A stretch of 64,000 nt of DNA from Pengzhenrongella sicca (GCF_017569225.1 NZ_CP071868.1:3038001-3102000), one strand, 5' to 3'. Positions 9,115 through 21,078 are shown, numbered from the stretch's first letter. Translations and numbers: made by a program. The notes: generated from the letters alone by a model not told the origin.

Positions 9115-9845
9115 CAGACCCGCTCGACGAGGCGCAGGGAACGCAGCTGGCGCTCGAGGTGGAACTGCACGAACGCGGCCACCAGGCCGTCCGCCTCGCG
9201 GCGGTGCCGTTCGTGGCTCGCGTCGGCGGGCTCCCACTCGCCGCTGAGCAGCCCCGCGAGCAGCACGAAGGTCTCGGGCGCGGGGGCCATCGCCCCTGGC
9301 GGGCGGCAGACGCCGCAGACGGCGCCGCCCTGCGCGACGGCGAACGAGCGGTGGGGACCCGGGGCGCCGCAGCGCGCACAGTCGGTGAAGCTCGGCGCCC
9401 AGCCCGCGACCGAGAGCGCGCGGAGCAGGTAGGCGTTCAGGACCAGCCCCGGCGCGTGCGCCCGCTGCGACAGCGACCGGACGGCGCTCACGAGCAGCTG
9501 GAACTGGGGCGTCGCCGGCTCGCGCTCGGCCTCGACCAGGCGCTCGGCCGTCTCGAGCATCACGGTGCCGGCGGTGTAGAGCGCGTAGTCCTCGCACACG
9601 GGCCGCGCGAACGGCGCGATCGTCACGGCCTGCGTGACGATGTCCAGGTTGCGACCCTCGTGCAGATGGACGTCGACGAGCATGAACGGTTCGAGGCGCG
9701 CCCCGAACCGCGAGGACGTGCGGCGCACGCCCTTGCCGACCGCACGCACCTTGCCGTGCGTGCGGGTCAGGAGGGTCACGATGCGGTCGGCCTCGCCCAG
9801 CTTCTGGGTGCGCAGCACGATCGCCTCGTCGCGGTAGAGGCTCAC
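9114..9845 (-). CDS. recO: DNA repair protein RecO
   Basis: Recombination mediator that loads RecA at gaps together with RecR. 243 residues. The N-terminal OB-fold begins with [22 protein letters not shown], typical of RecO. A zinc-finger-like region CARCGAPGP with CGVC lies in the C-terminal third. Starts with GTG at 9845 and overlaps uppS downstream; recO-uppS pairing is usual in this phylum. Confidence 0.93.
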   Translation of the reverse strand: MSLYRDEAIVLRTQKLGEADRIVTLLTRTHGKVRAVGKGVRRTSSRFGARLEPFMLVDVHLHEGRNLDIVTQAVTIAPFARPVCEDYALYTAGTVMLETAERLVEAEREPATPQFQLLVSAVRSLSQRAHAPGLVLNAYLLRALSVAGWAPSFTDCARCGAPGPHRSFAVAQGGAVCGVCRPPGAMAPAPETFVLLAGLLSGEWEPADASHERHRREADGLVAAFVQFHLERQLRSLRLVERV

Positions 9846-9890
9846 GGGACCATTCTCACCTGCGCGGGCCCGATCCGCGGCCGCCGCGCG

Positions 9891-11537
9891 CTACGCCGGC
9901 GCCGGGATCGCGTCCGGCGCATCCCAGCCGAGCACGAGCCGGTTGCGCCCGGACGTCTTCGCCTCGTGCAGCGCGGCGCTCGCGATGGTCAGGACGTCCG
10001 CCGGCGACGCCCGCAGCACCACCCCGGCGGAGACCGTCACGGTCAGCTCCCGCGCGAGCTCGTGCCAGGCATGGTCACGCACGGCGGCGAGAATTCGCCC
10101 GGCGAGCCCGACGACCGCCTTCTCAGCGACCCCGGGCACCGCCGTCGAACGCGGGTCGAGCAGGACGAGGAACTCGTCGCCGCCGTAGCGCACGACGGTG
10201 TCCCCGGACCGGGCGGCCGAGCGCAGGATCGCCGCGAGCCGCACGAGCACCTGGTCGCCGACCACGTGCGAGAACGTGTCGTTGACCCGCTTGAAGTTGT
10301 CGACGTCGACGAACACGGCCGAGACCGGGCCGTACGGCCCGCTGAGCGCGTCCTCGAGCACGCGCCGGTTGCCCGCGCCGGTCAGCGCGTCGCGCCGGCT
10401 GAGCTCGGTGATGTGCGCGCCCTCCTCGATCAGCCGGTGCACGCGCATCCGCGCCTGGAGGCTGTCGTACCGCGCCTGCCGTTCGGACCACTGGCTCTGC
10501 GCCAACCGCTGGTACATCGCGGACGAGCGCGTCACGGCGGGGTGGTCGCCGTACTGGCGCACGTCGAGGCGCATCAGGGCGGCGTCGGCGATCGCCACCC
10601 ACGTGTTGCGGCGCTCGGCGACCGACACCTCGCGCAGCGCGAGCAGGTGCTCGCGCGCCTGGTCGTGCCGGCCGATCTCGCCGAGCGCGACGCTCAGGGC
10701 GTAGTGCGCGAGGAGCCGCTCGACCCGCTCCTGCCGGATCTCGTCGCGCAGCAGCAGCCCCGGCAGCACCTCGAGCGCGGAGCGGGTGTCCCCCAGCATC
10801 GTCGCGGCGAAGATCTCGCCCGTGAGCGCGAACGGCTCGAACGAGGTCCGGCCCGTGTCTGCCACGAGGCGGCCCAGCCACGCCGCCCGCGAGGCGCACG
10901 CCGAGAACTGCGCCGCGGCGTCGGCCGTCAGTCCCACGACCTGCAGGGCCAGGCCCCACTCGGCGACCGTGTGCAGGGAGTCGGCGACCATGGTCACGGC
11001 GTCCCAGGTCCGCAGGTGCGGGATCATGCTGCGGAGCTTGACGTCGCTCGCCTCGAAGAGCTCGACGCGCCGCAGCGCGAGCGCGATCGCGCCATTCGCC
11101 GAGATCTGGTTGTACTCCCGCCCCGTGAACGTCCCGAGCATCACCGACGCACGGGCGAGCAGGTCCAGGGCACCGGAGTAGTCCCCGCGCCCGGACTCGG
11201 CGTTCGCCTGCAGGGCCAGAGCCTTGGCCTGCCAGTACGCGCGCAGGTCGTTCTGGCTCAGCGCGAGCAGCCGGGCCGCGCACTCCCAGGCCTCGTCGCC
11301 GCGCCCGATCTCGTTCGCCGCGAGCCCGCGGATGTACAGCGCGAAGCGCAGCGTCTGCTCGTCGCCGGCCGCCTCGCACAGCGCCTCGAGCGCGTGGCAC
11401 CCGGTGATCGCCGCCGCGGCGTCGCCGTCCTGGTAGACGGAGTGCACGACGTCCGAGAGGGCGTCGTAGCAGCCGAACTCGCCGACCAGCACGAGCGCGC
11501 GTCCAGCGAGGGCCTTGCGGCCCGGGAGCCCCGTCAT
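9891..11537 (-). CDS. Diguanylate cyclase with N-terminal TPR-like region
   Basis: Makes cyclic di-GMP from two GTP. 548 residues from the ATG at 11537, which has GAGGGTGAG just upstream. Residues about 1-370 are alanine-rich helical repeats of TPR type with no transmembrane segment, so this is a cytosolic sensor. The last 170 residues are a GGDEF domain: substrate region FVDVDNFKRVNDTFSHVVGD, active site RYGGDEF, and the inhibitory I-site RSGD exactly five residues before GGDEF, so product feedback is expected. The frame is open to 11621 but residues before 11537 look non-coding. About 150 bp separates it from leuA upstream. The ligand or partner of the TPR part is unknown. Confidence 0.9.
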   Translation of the reverse strand: MTGLPGRKALAGRALVLVGEFGCYDALSDVVHSVYQDGDAAAAITGCHALEALCEAAGDEQTLRFALYIRGLAANEIGRGDEAWECAARLLALSQNDLRAYWQAKALALQANAESGRGDYSGALDLLARASVMLGTFTGREYNQISANGAIALALRRVELFEASDVKLRSMIPHLRTWDAVTMVADSLHTVAEWGLALQVVGLTADAAAQFSACASRAAWLGRLVADTGRTSFEPFALTGEIFAATMLGDTRSALEVLPGLLLRDEIRQERVERLLAHYALSVALGEIGRHDQAREHLLALREVSVAERRNTWVAIADAALMRLDVRQYGDHPAVTRSSAMYQRLAQSQWSERQARYDSLQARMRVHRLIEEGAHITELSRRDALTGAGNRRVLEDALSGPYGPVSAVFVDVDNFKRVNDTFSHVVGDQVLVRLAAILRSAARSGDTVVRYGGDEFLVLLDPRSTAVPGVAEKAVVGLAGRILAAVRDHAWHELARELTVTVSAGVVLRASPADVLTIASAALHEAKTSGRNRLVLGWDAPDAIPAPA

Positions 11538-11686
11538 CTCACCCTCATCGGCACGATGGGCAGCCACCTGAGTCCTGCGGCACGTGTTCACCCGTACGCC
11601 CCGTGCCGAGCCGCAGTTCACAGGCTTTCCGTCTCATGCTTCACCCACGTGAATCCCGATGCGTGAGATCGGCCGAAATCCCGAGA

Positions 11687-13615
<1,929 letters not shown>

Positions 13616-15082
13616 TCAGCCGAGAACGACCAGGTCCCGGTCGGTGAATACCGCGAGCCGCCCGTCGAGCGCGGTGAGGTGCGTCCCGCCCGGCGGCAGC
13701 GCCGCGGTCCACCGCGCGCGACCGTCGGCCGGGTCGAACGCGGCCAGGAGCGGGCCGCGCTCGCGGTCCGAGATCGGCACGGCCACGACGTCCCCGTCGG
13801 TGACCACCTGCTGGGCGTGGTTGCCGCGCGGCACGGGCACGGACCACAGCCGCTGGCCGCTGCGCGCGTCGAGCGCCACGAGCTCGCGGCCGATGACGAC
13901 GATCACCCGCCCGTCGAGCACGATCGAGTTCCCCCACGGCATCGTGCCGAGGTCCCACCGCCGCTCGCCGGTCGCGGCGTCCTGCGCGATCATGCCGCCC
14001 CGGTCCGGCGGGACGGTGAACAGCAGGTCGGCGGCCGAGCCGTCGTCGACGACGGGCTGCAGGACGGGTCCGTTGATCGCGAATCCGTCCCGGGCGTCGG
14101 TCGCCGAGACGGTGCCGTACTCCTCGTCGGCGAGCCCCACGCCGCCGGACTCGCCGACGGCGAACCGGCCGTCCGCCAGGACGGTGACGTCGAGGCCCCA
14201 GCCGCCACGCACCGCCCAGTCGCCGCCCTCGAGGTGCCACTCGCCGAGCTGGCGCCCGTCCCGGACGTCCAGCGCCCACGTCACGGGCCCGCCGACCACG
14301 ACGACGCCGTGCTCGACGCGCGTGTCCAGGGCCCGGGATCCGAGCGCGCCGCGATCGCTCTGACGGGTCCGATGGCTCCAGCGCACCGCCGCGGTCACCG
14401 GGTCCTGCCGGGTGATCAAGACCGTCCCGTCGCGGCGCGCCTGACTCACCACGAGATCGACGCCCGCGGCGGCGACCGCGACCGCCGTGCCGGTCAGCGC
14501 GCGCTCGGCCACGCGCTCGCCGGTGCCCGCGTCGAGGACGACGAGCCGGACCGCGCCCCCGGCCCGTCCGAGCCCGCCGGGCGAGATCTCGAGCCGGCAC
14601 GCCAGGTGCTCGACGGCGCCGTCGGCGCCCAGGGGCTGGCACCACAGGTCGTCGCCGGCTCCGAGCTCGGGGAACGGGGCGAGCCACCGCCGCGCCCCGC
14701 TCTCCCCCGCCTGGCGCACGACCGCGGTGGCGCCGTCGGCGTCGGGGCCGAACAGGACGACGTCGCCGTCGACGGCGAGCACCCGACCCCAGCCCCGCAT
14801 CGACGTGCGCCACAGCTCCGCGAACGGCGGCCCCAGCGCGGCGAGCAGCCTCGGCTGCGCCTCGAGGCGGGCCAGCCGCTCGCGTTCGCGCAGCCCCGTC
14901 ACGGCGACGCCGACGGCCAGAAGGGCCGCGAGGACGGCCGCGACGGGCCACCACCGCCGGGCCGCGCCGCCGAGGCGGCGCGACGGCGAGACGGGTGCGC
15001 CGTCGGCGCGCACCGGCCCGCGCGGGTCACGGTCGTCGACGACCTCGACCAGCAGGACCTCCTGCATCTGGCCCCGAGCCAT
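13616..15082 (-). CDS. Membrane-anchored PQQ-like beta-propeller protein
   Basis: 488 residues. A cytoplasmic N-terminus of about 45 residues is followed by one transmembrane helix (WWPVAAVLAALLAVGVAVTG, about 44-63), then an extracytoplasmic domain of repeats of the form DARSGQRLWSV, DAATGERRWDL and DPADGRARWTA, the blade pattern of PQQ-binding-like/BamB-like propellers. No enzyme motif is visible; the fold usually scaffolds protein contacts at the envelope. It lies about 30 bp upstream of the leuA leader and may be transcribed with the hydrolase at 15119-16609 on the same strand. Confidence 0.75.
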   Translation of the reverse strand: MARGQMQEVLLVEVVDDRDPRGPVRADGAPVSPSRRLGGAARRWWPVAAVLAALLAVGVAVTGLRERERLARLEAQPRLLAALGPPFAELWRTSMRGWGRVLAVDGDVVLFGPDADGATAVVRQAGESGARRWLAPFPELGAGDDLWCQPLGADGAVEHLACRLEISPGGLGRAGGAVRLVVLDAGTGERVAERALTGTAVAVAAAGVDLVVSQARRDGTVLITRQDPVTAAVRWSHRTRQSDRGALGSRALDTRVEHGVVVVGGPVTWALDVRDGRQLGEWHLEGGDWAVRGGWGLDVTVLADGRFAVGESGGVGLADEEYGTVSATDARDGFAINGPVLQPVVDDGSAADLLFTVPPDRGGMIAQDAATGERRWDLGTMPWGNSIVLDGRVIVVIGRELVALDARSGQRLWSVPVPRGNHAQQVVTDGDVVAVPISDRERGPLLAAFDPADGRARWTAALPPGGTHLTALDGRLAVFTDRDLVVLG

Positions 15083-15118
15083 GCTCGACGCTACCGCCGG
15101 CGGGCCCGCCGCACCCAG

Positions 15119-16609
15119 TCAGATGCCGAGCTGGAACACGCCCCAGTAGGCGAGCGTCACGAGCAGCACGAGCGATCCCGTGCCCACCAGGGCGACCGTG
15201 ACCCGGGCCGGCCAGCCCCGCACGGCGCGCCGCTCGGGGTCCACGCGCACGTCCTCGAGCCGGTTCACGAGCACGGCTGCGACGACGACCGTGCCGACCC
15301 CGAGCGCGCGGACCGCGACCCAGCCGCCCTGGACGACCCACGCGTTCTGCTCGTAGTCGAGGGCGAGCCGCGTGATCGCGAGCAGGTACCAGACCAGCGC
15401 CCCGACGGTGAGCACGGTGCCGAGGGCCATCGCGAACAGCGGGCCGCTCAGGCCCTCTGCGAGGCCCGTCCCCCGCCGGCGCACCCGGGCCACGAGCCAC
15501 ACCCCCGCGCCGACGACGAGCGCGCCGGCGGACACGATCACGATGTTCAGGACGAGGTTCCCGTCCCCGAACCAGCGCGGCGTCTTGATCGGCACGGCGA
15601 GGTACGTCTGGTGCGGCTGGTCGCCGGCGATGCGCGGTTGGGCCGTAGCGGTCGCCGGGAGCCCGGAGATCCAGCGGGACAGGTCCCGGACGAAGTCCGC
15701 CGAGACCACGCCGTCGACGCGCAGCCCATGGTCGGCCCCGGCGTAGTAGCGCACGGTGTACTGGTCGTTCCCGGCGACGGCGAGGTCCGCGATGATCTGC
15801 TGCGCGCCCTGCACCGTTGGCATCGCGGCGTCGCCGGTGCCGTACCCCACGAACACCGGCTGCATGGTTCGGCGTTGGAAGGGGGTGACGTCGAAGTCGG
15901 CGTACTCGAAGCCGCCGCCCGGGAAGTCCATGCCGACGGCGCGCGGGATCGCGCGGAAGACCCCCGACGGCACGCCCGTGTTGCGCAGGTACGCGTCCGC
16001 GGCGAAGGCGGCCTGCTCGCGCGGCGGCACGACCGGCGCGGCGATCAGCGCCGCGAACCCCAGCGTCGGGTCGTTGGCGGTCATCACCGGCACGATCCAG
16101 GCGCCCTCGCTCTCGCCGTACACCCCGACCTGGCTCGGGTCGATGCCGGGCTGCGCGCGGAGCACCTCCACCGAGCGGGCGTAGTCGCCCGCCATCGCCT
16201 CGTAGTCGCGGTGCCGTGTGGAGTAGGTGTCCAGGCGCTTGTTGGGGACCATCGTGACGATGCCCGCGCTCGCGAGCTCATGGGCCTGGCCGCGGAATGC
16301 CCGGGAGAACTCGCCGGTGCCGGCGCCGTGCACGAACACGACCCCCGGCAGCGCGCCGCTCAGGCCGACCGGCGAGCTGATCTGCGCCTGGATAACCGTG
16401 CCGTCGAGCGCCACGTCGACGATCCGGGTCTCGACCTCGTACGTGCCGACCGGCGCCCCGGCGCTCGGCCCGCCGATCGCGGTCGACTCGGACTGGACGA
16501 CGAGCGGGTCGGTCAGCGGCACGGGATCCCACTGCGGCCCCATCACGGCACCGGCGAGGGCGAGCGCGATGACGCCGACGGCGGTGGACGCGGCAGTTCG
16601 GAAGAGCAC
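15119..16609 (-). CDS. Alpha/beta hydrolase with C-terminal membrane domain
   Basis: 496 residues. A signal-anchor helix (about 8-24) leads to an extracytoplasmic alpha/beta hydrolase: the oxyanion region FVHGAGTGEFSR, nucleophile elbow VGVYGESEGAW (Ser in GESEG), acid candidate in GYGTGDAAMP and histidine in AGADHGLR. From about residue 340 come four hydrophobic helices, unusual for a soluble hydrolase fold and tying the enzyme to the membrane. The substrate is unknown; esters or peptides at the cell surface are plausible. Divergence of the C-terminal part prevents a family name. Confidence 0.75.
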   Translation of the reverse strand: MLFRTAASTAVGVIALALAGAVMGPQWDPVPLTDPLVVQSESTAIGGPSAGAPVGTYEVETRIVDVALDGTVIQAQISSPVGLSGALPGVVFVHGAGTGEFSRAFRGQAHELASAGIVTMVPNKRLDTYSTRHRDYEAMAGDYARSVEVLRAQPGIDPSQVGVYGESEGAWIVPVMTANDPTLGFAALIAAPVVPPREQAAFAADAYLRNTGVPSGVFRAIPRAVGMDFPGGGFEYADFDVTPFQRRTMQPVFVGYGTGDAAMPTVQGAQQIIADLAVAGNDQYTVRYYAGADHGLRVDGVVSADFVRDLSRWISGLPATATAQPRIAGDQPHQTYLAVPIKTPRWFGDGNLVLNIVIVSAGALVVGAGVWLVARVRRRGTGLAEGLSGPLFAMALGTVLTVGALVWYLLAITRLALDYEQNAWVVQGGWVAVRALGVGTVVVAAVLVNRLEDVRVDPERRAVRGWPARVTVALVGTGSLVLLVTLAYWGVFQLGI

Positions 16610-16632
16610 GCGGTGATCCTAGGGGGCCGAAA

Positions 16633-17523
16633 TCAGAAACCCATCCGGCCGAGCTGCTTGGGGTCGCGCTGCCAGTCCTTGGCGACCTTGACGTGCAGGT
16701 CGAGGAAGACCCGGGTGCCGAGCAGCGCCTCGATCCCGCGGCGCGCCTCGGTGCCGACCTCGCGGAGCCGGGCCCCGCCCTTGCCGATGATGATCGCCTT
16801 CTGGCTGTCCCGCTCGACGAAGAGGTTGACGCGCACGTCGAGCATCGGCGTCGGACCCTCCCGCGGCAGGATCTCGTCGACCACGACGGCGAGCGAGTGC
16901 GGCAGCTCGTCGCGCACGCCCTCGAGCGCCGCCTCGCGCACGAGCTCGGCGACCATGACGGACTCCGGCTCGTCGGTGAGCTCGCCGTCGGGGTACAGCG
17001 CCGGCCCGGGCTCGAGGTGCCCCACGATGACGTCGGCGAGCACGTCGACCTGGTACCCGTCGGTCGCGGACACCGGCACGATGTCGGCCCACTCGCCCAG
17101 CTGGCTGATCGTCAGCAGGTGCTCGGCCAGGCGGCCGCGGCCCACGAGGTCGGCCTTGGTCGCGACGGCGATGACCGGGGAGGAGACCTCGGCGAGCTGC
17201 GCGGCGATGTAGCGGTCGCCGGGGCCGATCTTCTGGTCCGCGGGCAGGCAGAACACGACGACGTCGACCTCGGTGAGCGTGTCCCGCACGAGCGCGTTCA
17301 GCCGCTCGCCGAGCAGCGTGCGCGGCCGGTGCAGCCCGGGGGTGTCGACGAGCACGAGCTGGGCGTCCGCGCGGTGCACGATGCCGCGGATGGTGTGCCG
17401 CGTGGTCTGCGGGCGCTCCGACGTGATCGCGACCTTCTGCCCCACGAGCGCGTTCGTCAGGGTCGACTTGCCGGCGTTCGGCCGCCCGACCAGGCAGGCA
17501 AAACCGGAACGGAAGTCAGTCAT
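16633..17523 (-). CDS. era: GTPase Era
   Basis: Essential GTPase that binds the 3' end of 16S rRNA during 30S maturation. 296 residues. G1 GRPNAGKST, G2 region QTTRHTIRG, G3 DTPGLHRP and G4 TKAD are present. The C-terminal KH domain has IIIGKGGARLREVG. The ATG at 17523 overlaps the corC stop (ATGA). Last gene of the phoH-ybeY-corC-era operon, a functional cluster for rRNA processing. Confidence 0.96.
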   Translation of the reverse strand: MTDFRSGFACLVGRPNAGKSTLTNALVGQKVAITSERPQTTRHTIRGIVHRADAQLVLVDTPGLHRPRTLLGERLNALVRDTLTEVDVVVFCLPADQKIGPGDRYIAAQLAEVSSPVIAVATKADLVGRGRLAEHLLTISQLGEWADIVPVSATDGYQVDVLADVIVGHLEPGPALYPDGELTDEPESVMVAELVREAALEGVRDELPHSLAVVVDEILPREGPTPMLDVRVNLFVERDSQKAIIIGKGGARLREVGTEARRGIEALLGTRVFLDLHVKVAKDWQRDPKQLGRMGF

Positions 17524-18803
17524 CGTGGGGCTCCATGCAGATCGGTTCGGTCGGGGTAGGGCTCGGGCTCCTCGGGCGCGGAGAGCTCGACGATCAGGGT
17601 GGCGAGCTGCTTGCGGCGGCCCTCGACGCGCTCGCCGCGCAGGCGCAGGCCATGGATGTCGCCCTTCGAGCCGGGCAGCGGGACCTTGCCGATCGCCTTG
17701 GCGAGCAGGCCGCCCGCCGTGTCGACGTCGTCGTCGTCGAGGTCGAGGTCGAACAGCTCGCCGAGCTCGTCCACGGGCAGCCGCGCGGGCACCCGGAACA
17801 CGCCGTCCCCGAGATCCTCGACCTCGGGACCCGAGCTGTCGTGCTCGTCCGTGAGCTCGCCGACGATCTCCTCGAGCGCGTCCTCGATGGTCACGAGCCC
17901 GGCGATGCCGCCGTACTCGTCCACGACGATCGCGATGTGGGACGAGCTGGCCTGCATCTCGCGGAGCAGGTCGTCCACGGGCTTGGTCTCGGGCACGAAC
18001 ACGGCGGGTCGCTGCAGGGTCTCGACCTTGTCCTTGGCCGCGCCCGGCGCGTCCTGCAGCCGGCGGACGACGTCCTTGAGGAAGACGACGCCGCGCAGGT
18101 CGTCGACCGAGTCGCCGGTGACCGGCACGCGCGAGAAGCCGGAGCGCACGAGCAGCGCGAGCGTCTTGCGCAGCGACGTGCCCGCCGGGGTCGTGATCAT
18201 CTCGGTGCGGGGCACCATGACCTCGCGCGTGAGGGTGTCGCCGAGCTCGAAGACGGAGCGGAACATCTCGCGCTCCTCGTCCTCGATGCCCTCGGACTCG
18301 CTGACCCGGTCGACCATGTCCCGCAGCTCGTCCTCGTCAACCTCGCCGCTGCGCCGGACGGCGGGCGCGAGCCGGCCGATCGGCAGCCGCACGGCGAGCG
18401 CGAGCAGCCCACTCAGCACCACGAGCACGCGCAGCGGCTGCTTGCGGCCGAGCGTGCGAGGGCTGATCCGGACCAGCACGAGCGCGACGAGGCCCGAGAT
18501 CAGCACGGACAGCAGCAGGACCTGCCACCAGGACAGCGAGCCGGTGGTGAGCCCGATCGTGATGCAGGTCGTGGCGGTCATCTCGGCGACAAGCCGGACG
18601 AATGCCGCCGACGCCGCGGTGCGCGCGGGCGAGACCGTGAGCCGCCGTACCCGCGCGGCCGACGGGTGGCCGTCCGTGACGAGCTCGCTGACGGCGGACC
18701 GCGTCACCCGCAGCACCGCCGCCTCTCCCGCGCTGAGCAGCGCGGCGAGCAGAATTCCGGCGGTCGCGACGACGATCAGCAGCCCGATGGGCGCGTCGTT
18801 CAT
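17520..18803 (-). CDS. CNNM/CorC-HlyC-type transporter-associated protein
   Basis: 427 residues. N-terminal CNNM domain with a short first helix and motif LLSAGEAAVLRVTRSAV plus two or three more helices to about residue 135; then a CBS pair (FELGDTLTREVMVPRTEM and VVDEYGGIAGLVTIEDALEEIVGEL); and a C-terminal CorC_HlyC domain (residues about 335-415). Homologues take part in magnesium or cobalt export, and the CBS pair probably senses adenine nucleotides. Position between ybeY and era is the standard actinobacterial order. The exact ion is not readable from sequence. Confidence 0.9.
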   Translation of the reverse strand: MNDAPIGLLIVVATAGILLAALLSAGEAAVLRVTRSAVSELVTDGHPSAARVRRLTVSPARTAASAAFVRLVAEMTATTCITIGLTTGSLSWWQVLLLSVLISGLVALVLVRISPRTLGRKQPLRVLVVLSGLLALAVRLPIGRLAPAVRRSGEVDEDELRDMVDRVSESEGIEDEEREMFRSVFELGDTLTREVMVPRTEMITTPAGTSLRKTLALLVRSGFSRVPVTGDSVDDLRGVVFLKDVVRRLQDAPGAAKDKVETLQRPAVFVPETKPVDDLLREMQASSSHIAIVVDEYGGIAGLVTIEDALEEIVGELTDEHDSSGPEVEDLGDGVFRVPARLPVDELGELFDLDLDDDDVDTAGGLLAKAIGKVPLPGSKGDIHGLRLRGERVEGRRKQLATLIVELSAPEEPEPYPDRTDLHGAPR

Positions 18804-18822
18804 CGGGGTCTCGCCACGGCGC

Positions 18823-19275
18823 TCATCGGCCGGCGAGGAACGTGAGCAGGAGCTGGCGCTGCAGCGCGAACATCTCCTTCTCCTCCTCGGGCACCGCGTG
18901 GTCGTAGCCGAGCAGGTGCAAGATGCCGTGCGTCGTCAGCAGCAGCAGCTCTTCCATGGTCGAGTGGCCCGCGTCGAGCGCCTGCCGCGCCGCCACGTCC
19001 GGGCACAGCACGACGTCGCCGAGCAGGCCCGCGGGCGTGACCTCACCGTCGGCCCCGGGGCGCAGCTCGTCCATCGGGAAGGAGAGCACGTCCGTCGGAC
19101 CCGGCTCGTCCATCCACTGCACGTGCAGCTCGCTCATGACCTCGGTGCCGACGAGGAGGATCGACAGGTCGGTCTGCGGGTGCACGTGCATCGCGTCGAG
19201 CACGTGCCGGCCGAGCGCGGCGAACTCCGCCTCGTCGCAGGCGAAGCCCGACTCGTTGTTGACCTCGATGCTCAT
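18823..19275 (-). CDS. ybeY: rRNA maturation endoribonuclease YbeY
   Basis: Zinc-dependent RNase needed for 16S rRNA 3' processing and ribosome quality control. 150 residues, standard size. The metal site [11 protein letters not shown] matches the family motif HGxLHLxGYDH, with the preceding [10 protein letters not shown] block. The ATG at 19275 overlaps the phoH stop, giving translational coupling. Confidence 0.96.
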   Translation of the reverse strand: MSIEVNNESGFACDEAEFAALGRHVLDAMHVHPQTDLSILLVGTEVMSELHVQWMDEPGPTDVLSFPMDELRPGADGEVTPAGLLGDVVLCPDVAARQALDAGHSTMEELLLLTTHGILHLLGYDHAVPEEEKEMFALQRQLLLTFLAGR

Positions 19276-20372
19276 CAGGCGTCCTTCGTCTCTGGGCGGG
19301 CCGGGTCCGGCCGGTGCGTCGTGCGCCCGTCCCGCCCGTGGCCGCGGTGGTCCCCGCGACCCGCGCCGTCGGCCGCGTCGTCGTAGCGCTCGTACGCGTC
19401 GATGATCTCGCTGACCAGCCGGTGCCGGACGACGTCGGTGGAGGTGAGGCGGCAGAACGCGACGTCGTCGACGTCCGCCAGGATCTCCTCGACCACGCGC
19501 AGGCCCGAGGCCACGCCGCGGGGCAGGTCGACCTGCGTCACGTCGCCCGTCACGACGATCTTCGAGCCGAAGCCGAGCCGGGTGAGGAACATCTTCATCT
19601 GCTCGGCCGAGGTGTTCTGCGCCTCGTCCAGGATGATGAACGCATCGTTGAGGGTGCGCCCGCGCATGTAAGCCAGCGGCGCGACCTCGATCGTGCCGGC
19701 CTCCATCAGGCGCGGGATCGAGTCCGGGTCGACCATGTCGTGCAGCGCGTCGTAGAGCGGGCGCAGGTAGGGATCGATCTTCTCGCTGACGCCGCCGGGG
19801 AGGAAACCGAGCTTCTCGCCGGCCTCGACGGCCGGCCGGGTCAGCACGATCCGGCTGACCTGGCGCGCCTGCAGCGCCTGGACGGCCTTGGCCATCGCGA
19901 GGTAGGTCTTGCCGGTACCCGCGGGGCCGATCCCGAACGTCACGGTGTTGCGGTCGATCGCGTCGACGTACTCCTTCTGCCCGGTCGTCTTGGGCCGGAT
20001 CGTGCGCCCGCGGTTGGACAGGATGTTGAGCGTGAGCACGTCCGCGGGCCGATTGCCGGCCGGCGCGGTGAGCATCGCGACGGAGCGGGTGACGACGTCC
20101 GCCGTCAGCGGGGTGCCGGCGATGGCCACCTCGGTGAGCTCGTCGATCAGGCGCGCGAGCAGCGCCACGTCGCCGGCCGGGCCCGCGAGGCTGATCTCGT
20201 TGCCGCGCACGTGCACGTCGACGGCGCCGAAGCCCTCCTCGATGGCCGCCAGGACCTCGTCGCCGAGGCCGAGGAGCTCGACCATCGAGACGGTGGACGG
20301 GACGGTGATCCGGTGCTCGACACGCGCGGGCGACCCACCGGGGGTGCGCCGTGCAGGGGTGGTCTCTGGCAT
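19275..20372 (-). CDS. phoH: PhoH family ATPase
   Basis: Cytosolic P-loop ATPase linked to RNA metabolism through its fixed partnership with ybeY and era. 365 residues from the ATG at 20372. Walker [14 protein letters not shown], Walker [13 protein letters not shown] and the sensor [14 protein letters not shown] are seen, with an N-terminal RNA-binding-like segment of about 130 residues. The C-terminal tail (about 355-365) is His/Asp/Arg-rich and not conserved. The ATG at 20426 would add 18 residues; an AGGAGAG lies about 20 bases before the chosen start, which is far, so the start is uncertain. Confidence 0.92.
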   Translation of the reverse strand: MPETTPARRTPGGSPARVEHRITVPSTVSMVELLGLGDEVLAAIEEGFGAVDVHVRGNEISLAGPAGDVALLARLIDELTEVAIAGTPLTADVVTRSVAMLTAPAGNRPADVLTLNILSNRGRTIRPKTTGQKEYVDAIDRNTVTFGIGPAGTGKTYLAMAKAVQALQARQVSRIVLTRPAVEAGEKLGFLPGGVSEKIDPYLRPLYDALHDMVDPDSIPRLMEAGTIEVAPLAYMRGRTLNDAFIILDEAQNTSAEQMKMFLTRLGFGSKIVVTGDVTQVDLPRGVASGLRVVEEILADVDDVAFCRLTSTDVVRHRLVSEIIDAYERYDDAADGAGRGDHRGHGRDGRTTHRPDPARPETKDA

Positions 20373-20486
20373 GGGACGGCCGACGGGCCTGCGCTCTCCT
20401 CGTTCCGGGGGCGCTCGTTCGCGCACCGCTCGAGGTTCATCCTACCGAGGCCCACTGCGCCGCAAGCCGGCTCGGTCCGGCGCGAG

Positions 20487-20594
20487 TGTGGCCGTTCGGT
20501 CCCCAGCCGCTCGCGTGTGGGCGTTCGGTCCCCTCCGCGGCCTTCGCACCAGCAATTCGCCCACACCCGCGCCGCGCAGAGCAGAACGCCCACA
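20487..20594. repeat. Nested palindromic intergenic repeat, copy 2
   Basis: Same 108 bp plan as at 4907-5014: direct units at 20487-20499 (one mismatch) and 20516-20528 (exact TGTGGGCGTTCGG), inverted units ending at 20565 and 20594, 29 bp repeat spacing and a 24 bp centre. The outer pair (20487-20499 and 20582-20594) can pair strongly. The gap between HIT and phoH (20373-20643) holds this element and nothing else I can support. It starts 115 bp upstream of the phoH ATG and ends 50 bp downstream of the HIT gene stop. Confidence 0.8.
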
Positions 20595-20643
20595 TCAAGG
20601 CGGGGCCAGTTCCGTCCCGGGGCTCGTACGGCTAGGCGTACGG

Positions 20644-20991
20644 CTAGGCCGGGGTCCAGCCCAGGCGCGCGCCGGCGAGCAGGTGCGCGTGCACGTGGAA
20701 CACGGACTGACCCGCCTCGGGCCCGGTGTTGAAGACCAGCCGGAACTGGCCGTCCCCCTCGCTCCCGGCGACCTGGCCCGCAAGCCCGATGACCGCCGCG
20801 AGCAGCGCCGGGTCGGATGCGGCGAGCTGCGCGACGTCGACGTGGTGCTCGCGCGGCACGACGAGCACGTGCACGGGCGCTTGGGGGTTGATGTCGCGGA
20901 ACGCGATCGCGGCGTCGGTCGTGGCGACGATGTCGGCCGCGAGCTCCCCGGCGACGATCCGGCAGAACAGGCATCCCTCGGCGGTCGACAT
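20644..20991 (-). CDS. HIT family nucleotide-binding protein (HINT-like)
   Basis: 115-residue histidine-triad hydrolase. It starts MSTAEGCLFCRIVAGEL with the CxxC-like zinc motif, has VHVLVVPREHH, and ends with the triad FHVHAHLLAG. HINT proteins hydrolyse adenosine phosphoramidates and aminoacyl-AMP. I use the ATG at 20991; the longer frame to 21048 adds a basic low-complexity segment not seen in the family. Confidence 0.93.
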   Translation of the reverse strand: MSTAEGCLFCRIVAGELAADIVATTDAAIAFRDINPQAPVHVLVVPREHHVDVAQLAASDPALLAAVIGLAGQVAGSEGDGQFRLVFNTGPEAGQSVFHVHAHLLAGARLGWTPA

Positions 20992-21078
20992 GCTGCCCAG
21001 GCTAGCCCGGCGTGGCCCGGCGCCGCGGCCCACCCCGGCGCGGTTCACTGGAAGCCGTCACATTTCTACGGAGGACGC

